Assembly: GCF_018156225.1 (NCBI RefSeq)
Contig: NZ_JAGTAR010000008.1
Span: 1 to 64,000 of the forward strand
DNA: 64,000 nt
Source: Carboxylicivirga sediminis
GTDB lineage: Bacteria; Bacteroidota; Bacteroidia; Bacteroidales; Marinilabiliaceae
Reading direction: 5' to 3'
Every line of letters begins with the position of its first letter. Position 1 is the first letter of the stretch. The translations under genes were made by a program, and so were the position numbers. The notes beneath the pieces were generated by a model. That model had not been told where the DNA came from and did not search any database. It saw only the letters and a list, made by a program, of their open reading frames with translations. Below are positions 54,145 through 62,635 of the stretch, in pieces.

Positions 54145-56340
54145 ATGAAACTAACATCTCTACTAATAATCAACTTATTGGCTCTGTCAATAAGTGCACA
54201 GTCTCAGACATACAAAAACAAGCTGGATAGCCTTATTAACTCGTTCAGGGTTGAACAGGCATCAAAGGCCTACGATAACCTGGCTTATGCCAAAGCTATC
54301 AGGCGTTACGAGCCAATGTATCAGAAAGGTTACCTGGCTGATTCGCTAAAAGGGCAACTGGCCCAGGCCTACCTAAAAGTTAACGAAACGCTTAAGGCCG
54401 AAACCATTTATGCAGCAATTGATAAAGCTGATCTTAAAGGTGATGATTTATTTTTTTATGCACAGGCTTTAAAATATAATGGCAAATATGCCGAAGCAGA
54501 CCGTTGCATGGCCAGATACCTGGACAGTCACCAAGATGATTCGCGGGCAGTTCGCCAAAACAATGCCTTGCCAACCATCCAAAAAATTCTGTCAGAAGAA
54601 CGCTACCTGATAGAGGAGGTTGATTTCAACTCAGCTCAATCGGATTTTGGTGCTGTTGTTGTGGGCGATAAGGTCGCTTTTACTTCGGCGCGTGAAGTGG
54701 ATGTGGTGATTCGCCGTGAGTATGCCTGGAAAGAAACGCCATACCTAAATGTGTTTTCTGCACCCATTAAAGAGCACAGTTATGGTTCACCCAAACTGTT
54801 TTCTACTGATTTAAAATCGATGTATCACGATGGTCCTGTAAGTATTAGTGCCGATGGTTCGGTGTTGTATATCACCAGAAATACTTTTAATAATTTGATT
54901 GGCAAAAAGGGGGGCGATGGCACTAATCACCTGACCCTGATGACTGCTCAAAGACAGTCTGACGGAACATGGTCAAAACCAGAAAGCCTGCCATTCAATA
55001 ATGCAAACTATTCAACGGGGCATGGCTTTATCACCAAAGACAATCAGCGATTGTACTTTGCAAGCGACCGTGAAGGAGGCCAGGGAGGTTCAGATATCTG
55101 GTATGTAAAACGAACCACAGATGGCTGGACAGAACCCATTAACCTCGGTGCTGAAGTGAATACCGAAGGTGATGAGATGTTCCCTTTTATTGATGACGAA
55201 AACAAGCTGTATTTTGCTTCCAACGGCCATTTGGGTCTGGGCGGTTTAGACCTCTTTGTGGCGTCTGAAAAGAACGGCACTTATCAGGTTCATAATATGG
55301 GTTACCCCATTAACTCGGAGAAGGATGATTTCAGTTTGTTTTTAAGTGAAGATGGTATCAACGGTTATTTCGCATCCAACCGCGATGGCGGTAAGGGTGA
55401 TGACGATATTTATCGCTTTAAAATTTTAAATGCTGTTAGTTTTAGAAAACACTTAAAAAGTAGATTGCTGGATAAAAACACGCGACAGATCATTGCCCAT
55501 ACACCTGTTCAGCTAAAGGATATTGATGGCCATATTATCAAAGAATTGGTGTCGGATGCTGAAGGTATGATAGAAACTGAATTGCCATTGGAAATGACGG
55601 ATGTTACTCTGGCGGTTGATGCAGTGGATTATTATCCTTATGCAGATGAGGTGGATGTGTCACAAGATGTGGATGAGCACGAGATGGAGTTGATTCCTTT
55701 ACCCGTGTATGGTATTTATGGTAATGTTTTCTTATTGCCCGATTTGACTCCGATACCCGAAGTATCCCTGATTGCGGAAGCTCAAAGTAGCGATAGAAAA
55801 TCGTTGGTAAGTAACAGTGACGGGACTTTTAAAATGAAATTGGAACCAGACACTGATTATGATTTGGTCTTCACCAAAAAGGAGTATTTTACCAGGCGTG
55901 TGCAATATTCAACCGTTGGGCGTGATACCGGTTATGTGAATGTAAATGAGTTTCTGGAACTGGAAATGCAGAAGGCTGAAGTAGGAAAAAGTATTGAGAT
56001 TGAAATTCTGTATGACTTGGGAAAATGGAATATACGCGAAGATGCTGCCACCGAATTGGATGATATGATTCAGTTTCTGCACGACAACCCGACTATTAAG
56101 ATAGAGTTGGGGTCCCATACCGATGCGCGTGGTTCAAGAACTTCAAACCAAATTCTTTCGCAGCGCCGAGCCGAATCAGCTGTAAAGTATATGGTAGAAA
56201 GAGGTATAGCAGCCAATCGGATTCAGGCAAAAGGTTACGGTGAAACGCGTCTTAAGAATCGATGTGCCGATGGTGTAACTTGTTCAGAGGAAGAGCACCA
56301 GGCTAACCGTCGTTCTGAAGTAACTATAATTGAGATGTAA
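54145..56340 (+). CDS. TPR-PD40-OmpA family outer-membrane protein
   Basis: The protein (about 731 residues) has a signal peptide and TPR-like helices (about residues 30-150). PD40/WD40-like beta-propeller repeats follow (about 190-440, e.g. RLYFASDREGGQGGSDIWYV), then carboxypeptidase-regulatory-like modules (about 450-620) and a C-terminal OmpA domain with peptidoglycan-binding IELGSHTDARGSRTSNQILS. This order is that of PorE-type proteins that tie the type IX apparatus to peptidoglycan. ATG 54145 is preferred; the frame could also open at a TTG at 54136. Co-transcribed with the PorP/SprF gene (22-bp gap) and ended by a strong terminator. Confidence 0.92.
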   Translation: MKLTSLLIINLLALSISAQSQTYKNKLDSLINSFRVEQASKAYDNLAYAKAIRRYEPMYQKGYLADSLKGQLAQAYLKVNETLKAETIYAAIDKADLKGDDLFFYAQALKYNGKYAEADRCMARYLDSHQDDSRAVRQNNALPTIQKILSEERYLIEEVDFNSAQSDFGAVVVGDKVAFTSAREVDVVIRREYAWKETPYLNVFSAPIKEHSYGSPKLFSTDLKSMYHDGPVSISADGSVLYITRNTFNNLIGKKGGDGTNHLTLMTAQRQSDGTWSKPESLPFNNANYSTGHGFITKDNQRLYFASDREGGQGGSDIWYVKRTTDGWTEPINLGAEVNTEGDEMFPFIDDENKLYFASNGHLGLGGLDLFVASEKNGTYQVHNMGYPINSEKDDFSLFLSEDGINGYFASNRDGGKGDDDIYRFKILNAVSFRKHLKSRLLDKNTRQIIAHTPVQLKDIDGHIIKELVSDAEGMIETELPLEMTDVTLAVDAVDYYPYADEVDVSQDVDEHEMELIPLPVYGIYGNVFLLPDLTPIPEVSLIAEAQSSDRKSLVSNSDGTFKMKLEPDTDYDLVFTKKEYFTRRVQYSTVGRDTGYVNVNEFLELEMQKAEVGKSIEIEILYDLGKWNIREDAATELDDMIQFLHDNPTIKIELGSHTDARGSRTSNQILSQRRAESAVKYMVERGIAANRIQAKGYGETRLKNRCADGVTCSEEEHQANRRSEVTIIEM

Positions 56341-56370
56341 AATAAGAGATATTAGTTGAGATAGAAACTA

Positions 56371-56404
56371 AAGGCCGGTTATGCAACTTCATAACCGGCC
56401 TTTT
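56371..56404. terminator. Bidirectional terminator after the adhesin operon
   Basis: A perfect 13-bp stem (56371-56383 with 56390-56402) has a 6-nt loop, with T on the plus side. It separates the convergent adhesin and ChaN-like units. Confidence 0.85.
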
Positions 56405-56426
56405 CAGTATTAAATGCTATTGAACA

Positions 56427-57302
56427 TCATCTTCGCATACCAACATATGTTTTTGTCATGTCGGTAGGTACACAAATAATATAATCGGCTTTTCCCAGGT
56501 ATTCATCACTCAGTTTATCAATATCTTCCTGCGATACAGTGGTAATGGTTTTCACCTTCATTCCCGGTTGGTATATTTGCAGGTATTTACGAATGCCTCC
56601 ATCATCATCGGAATGGAAGCTGCCATTATAATGGATAAACAGGTGTCCGGCAGTGAAATTTTTGGTGATAAAAAAGCCCATTGTTGCATCTTTAATGGCT
56701 TGTGCTTTGGCTATTGGTAATGGACTTTTGCCCATCATACCACCCATTTTAGCAATAAGTACCGAGTCGGGGTCAAATTCGATGGGCAATGGGGCAATAA
56801 ATCGCTTGGCTTCATCACTCAGCTTATCGAGTGTATCAATGCCTTTTTTGTGCACAATGGATGCATAACGCCTTGGTATGTTGGTGGCCACAAAGTGTAC
56901 AGCTGAATCTTTAGCGAAGCGGATGAGTGGCTCATAATCGGTATCGTAATTGCTCCACAAACGGCATTCGGCTTCAAATTTATCTCTCGAGATAAAGTCA
57001 TTCATATATTCATCAATAATGAGCTGATTGTCAGCCTCAAACATTTCGGCACCCATTATGAGTTTACCATTCATGGAATCATAAAGCGATTTGGTTACTT
57101 CCAGTTCCAGCCAATGGGCTATGGGGTTGTTGTGGTACTCGCCGAATAGCACGATTTCGGCATTACCAAGTTCCTTAATCATTTTCTTATATTTGATTTC
57201 CTTGCCTTGTGAATCAAATAGTTTGTATGCGGGCATATCAGGCTTAAAGGAGCTAAGTGACAGAAAGCACATGGTCAAAAGTAGGAATGTGTAGTTTTTC
57301 AT
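56427..57302 (-). CDS. ChaN-like (haem-binding uptake, Tiki superfamily) exported protein
   Basis: The 291-residue protein has a signal peptide (about residues 1-18) without a clear lipobox. Its domain matches the ChaN family: IVLFGEYHNNPIAHWLELE (H57), MGAEMFEADNQ and the late HYNGSFHSDDDGG. Campylobacter ChaR/ChaN proteins bind haem and are iron-regulated, but a peptidase-like activity is proposed for the wider Tiki superfamily, so the role is open. It is monocistronic and convergent with the adhesin operon. No Fur-box-like palindrome was identified upstream. Confidence 0.85.
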   Translation of the reverse strand: MKNYTFLLLTMCFLSLSSFKPDMPAYKLFDSQGKEIKYKKMIKELGNAEIVLFGEYHNNPIAHWLELEVTKSLYDSMNGKLIMGAEMFEADNQLIIDEYMNDFISRDKFEAECRLWSNYDTDYEPLIRFAKDSAVHFVATNIPRRYASIVHKKGIDTLDKLSDEAKRFIAPLPIEFDPDSVLIAKMGGMMGKSPLPIAKAQAIKDATMGFFITKNFTAGHLFIHYNGSFHSDDDGGIRKYLQIYQPGMKVKTITTVSQEDIDKLSDEYLGKADYIICVPTDMTKTYVGMRR

Positions 57303-57398
57303 GGCGGGTTTGTTTTCCTGTGTTATCTATAGGTAAATAAACAATAACTCGCTGAAAAGTTTAGTTGACATCGGTTTAGTTAATAGATATTTGCAGGA

Positions 57399-58013
57399 TT
57401 ACATGATGAGCCGCTTTACTTTATTCGTTACTGAATCAGGTTTTTGAATCAACGGGTTTTCAATCAGTACCAGCTCATCCCACTGCCCATCGTTAAGTTG
57501 TTCAAAAGGGAAGGTGGTGATTTGATTATTGTTTAAATAGATATTTGTCAGCTTGGCAGCTTTGATAAGGTGGTGGCAGTCGGTGTTGATGCTATTATCG
57601 GTGAAATCAATAAGCTTAAGTTGTTCCAGATGGGCAATTGGCGCAGGAATATTATGGTATTGGTTTTGGCCCAGGTAAAGCTTTGCAAGTCTTTTTAATT
57701 GTGTAATCCTCTCTGGTAGTGACGCCAAATTATTAATTCTGGCATCCAGGTATTCGAGTTTTGTCAATTTGCCGATGTCATCAGGTAACTGTTCAAGTTG
57801 GTTTTCTCTGATGTCGAGGTAATGCAGGTGTTTCAAGTCAAAAATTTCAGAAGGTACCTTACCGTTCAATCTAGCTTTGAAGATACTAAGGTGAGTTACC
57901 TGCTCATGTTCATTGAGCACATAACCTTTGGTAATCCAGCTAACTTTTTTAATTAGTTTTAACGGCCGATGGAGTTGCTGGTTAAGGCGTTCTATGATGT
58001 TGAGATCTGACAT
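57399..58013 (-). CDS. Leucine-rich repeat protein
   Basis: The 204-residue protein contains about five leucine-rich repeats (residues 45-165). Examples are LHYLDIRENQLEQLPDDIGK and LEYLDARINNLASLPERITQ. It has no signal peptide or membrane segment, so a cytoplasmic binding surface is likely. The first 40 residues are basic and helical. It is downstream of the GreA-like gene on the same strand (63-bp gap). Partner unknown. Confidence 0.88.
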   Translation of the reverse strand: MSDLNIIERLNQQLHRPLKLIKKVSWITKGYVLNEHEQVTHLSIFKARLNGKVPSEIFDLKHLHYLDIRENQLEQLPDDIGKLTKLEYLDARINNLASLPERITQLKRLAKLYLGQNQYHNIPAPIAHLEQLKLIDFTDNSINTDCHHLIKAAKLTNIYLNNNQITTFPFEQLNDGQWDELVLIENPLIQKPDSVTNKVKRLIM

Positions 58014-58076
58014 GTATTCTGATAGTTTGTGGTCTAATATACTAAAGGCACATCACGCTTTAAAGTCTACATGCCA

Positions 58077-58538
58077 TTATTTAATGGCTGCAATTTTAAT
58101 CAATTGCTTATTAAACTCCACCTGATCACCAACAATACATCCTTTCATGGCCTGGCCTATTGGCGAAGCCAATGAAAGGGCATAATAGGTGGTAGTGTCG
58201 CAAATAATTTTGCCCATAGCTACCGATATGAAGTAATTTCCGCTATTGGTGTAAACTAAGCTTCCAAATTCAACTGTTTCAGGTATTTTGTCCAGATTGA
58301 TTTGTTTCAGCTCATTTTTAATGCGCAGCTGCTGGCCAAGTTGATTTTGTTGTTTAGTTAGCTCTATTTGCATCATTTCGCGGCCTGTCTCAAACTTGTC
58401 ACCTGCACTACTTTTAGTGTCGTTTTTCATGGCCTCTGAAAGGTCAGCAATGGTGGCATTAAGCGTTTGTATTTTACTGTCAACTTGTTGTAGTAATTTC
58501 TCTAATATAGATAGTTTGATGGGCTTATCTTTTTTCAT
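58077..58538 (-). CDS. GreA/GreB-like transcription-factor family protein
   Basis: This protein of about 153 residues has an N-terminal coiled-coil (about 10-90) with the DTKSSAGDKFETGREMMQ motif, typical of Bacteroidota GreA-like proteins. The C-terminal FKBP-like domain includes LASPIGQAMKGCIVGDQVEF, equivalent to the SPLGxAL motif of GreA. Canonical GreA rescues backtracked RNA polymerase through acidic residues at the coiled-coil tip; here the tip reads DTKSS, so cleavage ability is uncertain. Start 58538 (MKKDKPIK) is preferred over 58544. It overlaps the HAD gene by 14 bp, which implies coupling. Confidence 0.82.
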   Translation of the reverse strand: MKKDKPIKLSILEKLLQQVDSKIQTLNATIADLSEAMKNDTKSSAGDKFETGREMMQIELTKQQNQLGQQLRIKNELKQINLDKIPETVEFGSLVYTNSGNYFISVAMGKIICDTTTYYALSLASPIGQAMKGCIVGDQVEFNKQLIKIAAIK

Positions 58539-59205
58539 GGTCAATCTTTTTAAGAACTAGTGATAGTTGCTGACTATCGGCATAGAGTTCATCGGCTCCG
58601 GCTTCGAGCAGTACTTGGTCATTAAGTTTACCTGTATTGACAGCAATGGTGTATAAACCGGCAGCTTTGGCAGATTCAACACCCATAGGAGCATTTTCAA
58701 CCACAATGCATTCGTTTTTATCATAACCACTGCGCTCCCAAGCTTTAAGGTATGGTTCAGGGTGTGGCTTGCCCTGTTCAACATCTGCTCCGCTTATTAT
58801 GCATGCAGCATCAATTGCAAAATCTGTATTAAGCTTACTAACCAGGGCTGGTTGGCGCGAACCTGTAACGACAAATATTTTAATGCCGCAGCTTTTTAGT
58901 TGGTGTATTAATTCTTGCATGTGCGGGAAGATGGTTGCAGCAGGTCTTTTATTCATTAGTTCTGTTTTGAGCTGATAGGCTGCTTCTTCCTCTTCTTTGG
59001 ATGGTTGTCTGTTAAGGTATTTCTGAAAAGCAATGCGGATGGTTGAATACCCGGTTCGACCTTCATTCATATAGGCTTCTTCAGGTTGGAAATCAATTCC
59101 AAACTCTTTCAGGCTATTAATCCAGGTGTATTCGTGGTTAGGCATTGAATCGTATAGTACCCCATCCATGTCGAAAAATATGGCTCTAATTGCAGATGCT
59201 TCCAT
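58525..59205 (-). CDS. HAD-family hydrolase (beta-phosphoglucomutase-like)
   Basis: The 226-residue protein has all HAD motifs: motif I FFDMDGVLYDS (D12 nucleophile, D14), motif II VVTGSR, motif III Lys near GKPHPEPYL, and motif IV in VVENAPMGVESAKAAGL. The cap is helical and of subclass I type, as in sugar-phosphate phosphatases and beta-phosphoglucomutase. The substrate cannot be told. It overlaps the GreA-like gene by 14 bp and is divergent from the small-protein gene at 59378. Confidence 0.92.
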   Translation of the reverse strand: MEASAIRAIFFDMDGVLYDSMPNHEYTWINSLKEFGIDFQPEEAYMNEGRTGYSTIRIAFQKYLNRQPSKEEEEAAYQLKTELMNKRPAATIFPHMQELIHQLKSCGIKIFVVTGSRQPALVSKLNTDFAIDAACIISGADVEQGKPHPEPYLKAWERSGYDKNECIVVENAPMGVESAKAAGLYTIAVNTGKLNDQVLLEAGADELYADSQQLSLVLKKIDHEKR

Positions 59206-59280
59206 GATTGTATTTTTAGCAGGCGCTAAAATACATATCTTCTTTCAAATGCTTCAAATTAGATAGGATGGTTCGTTTTT

Positions 59281-59340
59281 CTTTTATTTAAGTAAAAGAA
59301 GTGTTAAAAATACCTAAATATAGGTGTATGTACCTAGGTT
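59281..59340. promoter_or_regulatory. Palindrome cluster in the divergent gap before the 56-residue protein gene
   Basis: Within 60 bp lie an 18-bp near-palindrome CTTTTATTTAAGTAAAAG (59281-59298, 16 of 18 symmetric), ACCTA-n4-TAGGT (59312-59325) and a perfect ACCTAGGT (59332-59339). A further ACCTA half-site lies at 59348-59352. Repeated ACCTA half-sites suggest binding of one dimeric regulator at more than one site. The regulator is unknown. Confidence 0.4.
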
Positions 59341-59377
59341 GACAACTACCTATAGTATATCTTGCAAATCCAACTGT

Positions 59378-59548
59378 ATGAATATGGAAGACTTGCGATT
59401 AAATATTCAGATTGAAAATTTAATTAAAAGCAGTGTTGAACTTAATCAGGCACTAATTAAACTACTGCGAGAAATTGATGCCATGAATAAAAAAGGTAGA
59501 GTGCCTGATGAAGAAAAATTATCTGAAATTCGGAAGGTTATTCTGTAG
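59378..59548 (+). CDS. Small helical protein (56 residues), function unknown
   Basis: I do not recognise this protein. From ATG 59378 it encodes 56 residues, mostly amphipathic helix (LRLNIQIENLIKSSVELNQA), with a charged C-terminal part ending SEIRKVIL. A second ATG lies two codons later. The frame extends upstream to a GTG at 59324, but that would run through the palindrome cluster, so the internal ATG is chosen. No signal peptide. It is divergent from the HAD gene. Confidence 0.55.
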   Translation: MNMEDLRLNIQIENLIKSSVELNQALIKLLREIDAMNKKGRVPDEEKLSEIRKVIL

Positions 59549-59639
59549 CCAATTATTTTCTTTATTTCTGCTAGGCAAATCTGGCTATATGGTCAGTTGA
59601 GTCATGTCACTGCTCTCTTTTAGTTTGCTGACCTACGAT

Positions 59640-59689
59640 AAAATATGACGCTTAGTTTAGTATATTTTAGTTAATTTGCGTCATATTTT
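59640..59689. repeat. Perfect 12-bp inverted repeat directly upstream of the B3/4-domain gene
   Basis: AAAATATGACGC (59640-59651) and GCGTCATATTTT (59678-59689) form perfect arms around a 26-nt AT-rich spacer, ending 6 bp before the start codon at 59696. There is no T-run. It may be an operator pair (arm centres about 38 bp apart) or a leader hairpin that could hide the ribosome-binding region. Confidence 0.6.
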
Positions 59690-59695
59690 GCAGAT

Positions 59696-60352
59696 ATGAC
59701 CATTAATATAGACTCGGAATTAAAAGAGAAACTACCCGCCTTAGTGCTTGGCGGTATTATTGTTGAGGTTAATGTTACCGAATCGGACGAATTGCAGAAA
59801 GTGCTTGCAGGTGAGATACTAAAGCTTGAAAAACATCACACAGCAGAGTCAATTCGTGAATTGCCTACCGTTAAAGCCAATAAAAATGCTTATCGTGCAT
59901 TAGGTAAAGATCCTAACCGTTATCGGGTGGCTGCCGAAGCTCTATTGCGCAGGGTGGCCAATGGGAAAGGATTATACCATATCAATAATGTGGTTGATAT
60001 ACTTAATCTAATATCAGTTAAAACCGGATATTCTATCTGTGGCTATGACTATGACACCATCGTTGGTGATGTGGTGATGGGTATTGGCAGACAGGATGAG
60101 CCATATCAGGGAATCGGCAGGGGAGATGTTAATATTGAGCGTTTGCCGGTTTTCAGAGATGAGCAAGGTGCTTTCGGTAATCCTACCAGTGATTCTATGC
60201 GTACTATGGTGACCTGTAATACTAAACGCTTTCTGATGTTGATTATTGGTTTTGATGGTCAGGAACCGCTTAATAGTGCTTTGAGCGAGACAGTGCATTT
60301 ACTGCAATTACATGCTCAAGGTAATGAGTTGGAACGGTTTTTTGTACAGTAG
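59696..60352 (+). CDS. Stand-alone B3/4-domain protein
   Basis: The 218-residue protein is a free-standing version of the B3/4 editing domain of PheT, with the signature KDPNRYRVAAEALLRRVANG followed by YHINNVVDILNLISV. Proteins of this family (COG3382-like) are widespread and thought to edit or bind aminoacyl-tRNA or amino acids, without firm proof. No synthetase catalytic part is present. It starts 6 bp after a perfect 12-bp inverted repeat. With the AlaX-like protein at 27.4 kb this is the second possible trans-editing factor in the window. Confidence 0.88.
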   Translation: MTINIDSELKEKLPALVLGGIIVEVNVTESDELQKVLAGEILKLEKHHTAESIRELPTVKANKNAYRALGKDPNRYRVAAEALLRRVANGKGLYHINNVVDILNLISVKTGYSICGYDYDTIVGDVVMGIGRQDEPYQGIGRGDVNIERLPVFRDEQGAFGNPTSDSMRTMVTCNTKRFLMLIIGFDGQEPLNSALSETVHLLQLHAQGNELERFFVQ

Positions 60353-60431
60353 AGTAATATCAAAAATAATAAATTTAAATGTGGGGAATAATGCGATGTG
60401 GCATATTCCCAATTGATTGAAGTAGCAAGGA

Positions 60432-61217
60432 ATGATTAAAGTTTGTGCGATTGCATCGGGGAGTAACGGCAATTGTTATTACATAGGAACAGAAAAGGAA
60501 GCAATACTGGTAGATGCAGGTATTTCGCGCCGTCAGATCATGAAGCGTATGAAAGAATTGCGCTTGGATATTTCCAGGGTGAAGAGTGTGTTTATATCAC
60601 ACGAGCATTCGGATCATATCAGGGGTTTAAGGGTGTTGTGCGATACGCACGGGATTGATGCCTACCTGACTCGTGACACATTGCATAGGGCACATCGTAA
60701 CTATCATCCGAAAACTGCCCACGTTTTCGACGCTGGTGACATAATCAAGGTTGGAGGATTTAAGGTACATACCTTTGCTAAACAACATGATGCAATTGAT
60801 CCGGTAAGTTTTCGGGTTGAAGTTGATGGATTAAGTGTAGGTGTGATGACTGATATTGGTGCAGTTTGTAATAATTTGAAGCTCCATCTGGAACAGTGTC
60901 ATATTGCTTTCCTGGAAAGTAACTATGATGAGCACCTGCTTGAAGAGGGACCATATCCTTACCATCTAAAGCAGCGCGTTAAGTCTGATAAAGGGCATTT
61001 AAGTAACAGGCAAGCCGTTGAATTAGTCGAGCAGCTTGAAAAAACGGAATTAAATACCATATTTCTGTCGCATATATCTGCGGATAACAATCGCGTGGAG
61101 ATTGCTTTGAAAGCCTTTGAACATTTAAGCAAAAAGTACCGTATTTTACCAACAAATCGTTATGCACCTTCGGAGTTAGTGACTGTGGGTGAAGAACAGT
61201 TGGCATTGTTTGGTTAG
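60432..61217 (+). CDS. MBL-fold metallohydrolase (YycJ/WalJ-like)
   Basis: The 261-residue protein has the metallo-beta-lactamase motif SVFISHEHSDHIRGL, the N-terminal block CAIASGSNGNCYYIG and later metal ligands in VGVMTDIG and LSHISADN. This set is typical of the YycJ/WalJ subgroup, which has been linked to DNA-repair or cell-wall coordination in Firmicutes. In Bacteroidota it is a common single gene of unclear role. It lies 79 bp downstream of the B3/4 gene. Confidence 0.9.
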   Translation: MIKVCAIASGSNGNCYYIGTEKEAILVDAGISRRQIMKRMKELRLDISRVKSVFISHEHSDHIRGLRVLCDTHGIDAYLTRDTLHRAHRNYHPKTAHVFDAGDIIKVGGFKVHTFAKQHDAIDPVSFRVEVDGLSVGVMTDIGAVCNNLKLHLEQCHIAFLESNYDEHLLEEGPYPYHLKQRVKSDKGHLSNRQAVELVEQLEKTELNTIFLSHISADNNRVEIALKAFEHLSKKYRILPTNRYAPSELVTVGEEQLALFG

Positions 61218-61318
61218 TATTAGCAATGTTGAGCTATCAAATTGCTTTGGGGACTTAGGATTTTGAGCTTCGAATAAAACATCTTAAAAATCATCAGATA
61301 AATAGTTAAACATACATT

Positions 61319-62482
61319 ATGAGTTCAATCATCAACGCAGACCAGCATTTTTTAGTATTAGCAATGGTGACAGGAGCGGCAGCTTTTGGTATCTGGTCAG
61401 AGCATAAAAAGTGGTTTGGTAAGGTATCAGGTATTTTAGTGACTATGATTTCCATGTCTTTGCTCGCTATGCTTGGAGTCGTGCCGGTTGGTTCAGGTAC
61501 GGGCGTGTCAGTGCCTGTATACGATATGGTGTTTGATTATTTTATTCCCATATCCATACCGTTACTATTATTGAGTTCAAATATTGTGAAAATCATCAAG
61601 GAGAGCGGTAAATTACTGTTGGCTTTTATTGTTGGAGCTATTGGAGTTGTTATTGGATGTTTCATAGCTTTCTACATTATTGATTTGGGTGATGATGCAG
61701 GCAATACCGCCGGAGTTATTGCAGCTACCTTAGTAGGTGGCAGTATCAACTTTGTTGCAACAGGCGAAACGCTTAATTTTAGCACTAATCCGTACTTTTC
61801 AGCAACCATTGCAGTGGATAATTTTGCAGCTAACTTATATGTGCTGTTTCTTTTTCTGGTGCCGGCACTGGCTTTCTTAAAGCGATTTTGGGCGCCTGTA
61901 AAAGAGGATGTTTCTGTGAAGGAATCAGTCGGTGTCAATCAATCGCCTATTACGATGGAAAGAATAGGTGTGACACTATTTTTGGCAGTTTTAATTGCAG
62001 CTGGCGGAGGTTTGTTAGCGCCATACTTGCAGCAGTTATTGGGCACCGAACTTAATCTTGGTATACTGGTTATTACCTTATTGTCGTTGTTGGTGGCTAA
62101 CCTGTTTCCTAAAAAGCTACTGCACCTCGAGCATACGGCCTTTAGCATTGGTTTGTGGATGATGTATGCCTTTTTGGCTGTCATTGGAGCCTCTACCAAT
62201 ATTTATGAGGTGCTAAAGGTGGGGCCGTCACTGTTGCTTTTTTATCTCATAATTATGGTCTTTCATTTTCTGTTTTTAATGGTGACAGCACGTGTGTTAA
62301 AGCTCAATGTTTATGAGGTAATCGTATCTTCGGCTGCTAATATAATGGGGCCTTCGGTGGCAGCACCCATGGCAGCTTCATTGGGACAAAAAAAGATGGT
62401 AACACCTGCCATATTGGTGGGTATCCTTGGGTATGTTATTGGCACTTTTATTGGGGTGAGTATAGCTTTAACATTGGCATGA
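61319..62482 (+). CDS. DUF819 family integral membrane protein
   Basis: The 387-residue protein has about ten membrane helices and the DUF819 (YjcL-like) signatures GNTAGVIAATLVGGSINFVA, AANLYVLFLFLVPAL and SAANIMGPSVAAPMAASLGQ. The repeated Gly/Ser-rich half-signatures suggest an inverted-repeat transporter fold, but no substrate is established for the family. It is monocistronic. Start choice MSSIINADQHFLVL is the first ATG. Confidence 0.9.
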   Translation: MSSIINADQHFLVLAMVTGAAAFGIWSEHKKWFGKVSGILVTMISMSLLAMLGVVPVGSGTGVSVPVYDMVFDYFIPISIPLLLLSSNIVKIIKESGKLLLAFIVGAIGVVIGCFIAFYIIDLGDDAGNTAGVIAATLVGGSINFVATGETLNFSTNPYFSATIAVDNFAANLYVLFLFLVPALAFLKRFWAPVKEDVSVKESVGVNQSPITMERIGVTLFLAVLIAAGGGLLAPYLQQLLGTELNLGILVITLLSLLVANLFPKKLLHLEHTAFSIGLWMMYAFLAVIGASTNIYEVLKVGPSLLLFYLIIMVFHFLFLMVTARVLKLNVYEVIVSSAANIMGPSVAAPMAASLGQKKMVTPAILVGILGYVIGTFIGVSIALTLA

Positions 62483-62497
62483 CAATAGCCGAAATCT

Positions 62498-62527
62498 ATA
62501 TATAATTGTTATCGTCAAATTATATAT
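62498..62527 (+). other. AT-only hairpin behind the DUF819 gene
   Basis: A perfect 10-bp all-A/T stem (62498-62507 with 62518-62527) has a 10-nt loop and lies 15 bp past the stop. It lacks G/C and a following T-run, so it is at best a weak terminator. Confidence 0.35.
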
Positions 62528-62553
62528 TGTTCCTATTTTCTCGTTGAATTCAG

Positions 62554-62561
62554 TATATTTG
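62554..62561 (+). promoter_or_regulatory. Candidate -7 box of the GH20 gene
   Basis: TATATTTG is a perfect TAnnTTTG match, with a TTG 24 bp upstream (62527-62529). It would give a leader of about 70 nt before the start at 62636. Confidence 0.5.
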
Positions 62562-62635
62562 GCTTGGCTCTTATTAAGGGATTTGTTACATCCCTGTAAT
62601 AGCTCTGAGAACCGATAAACTTAAAATATTTTACA

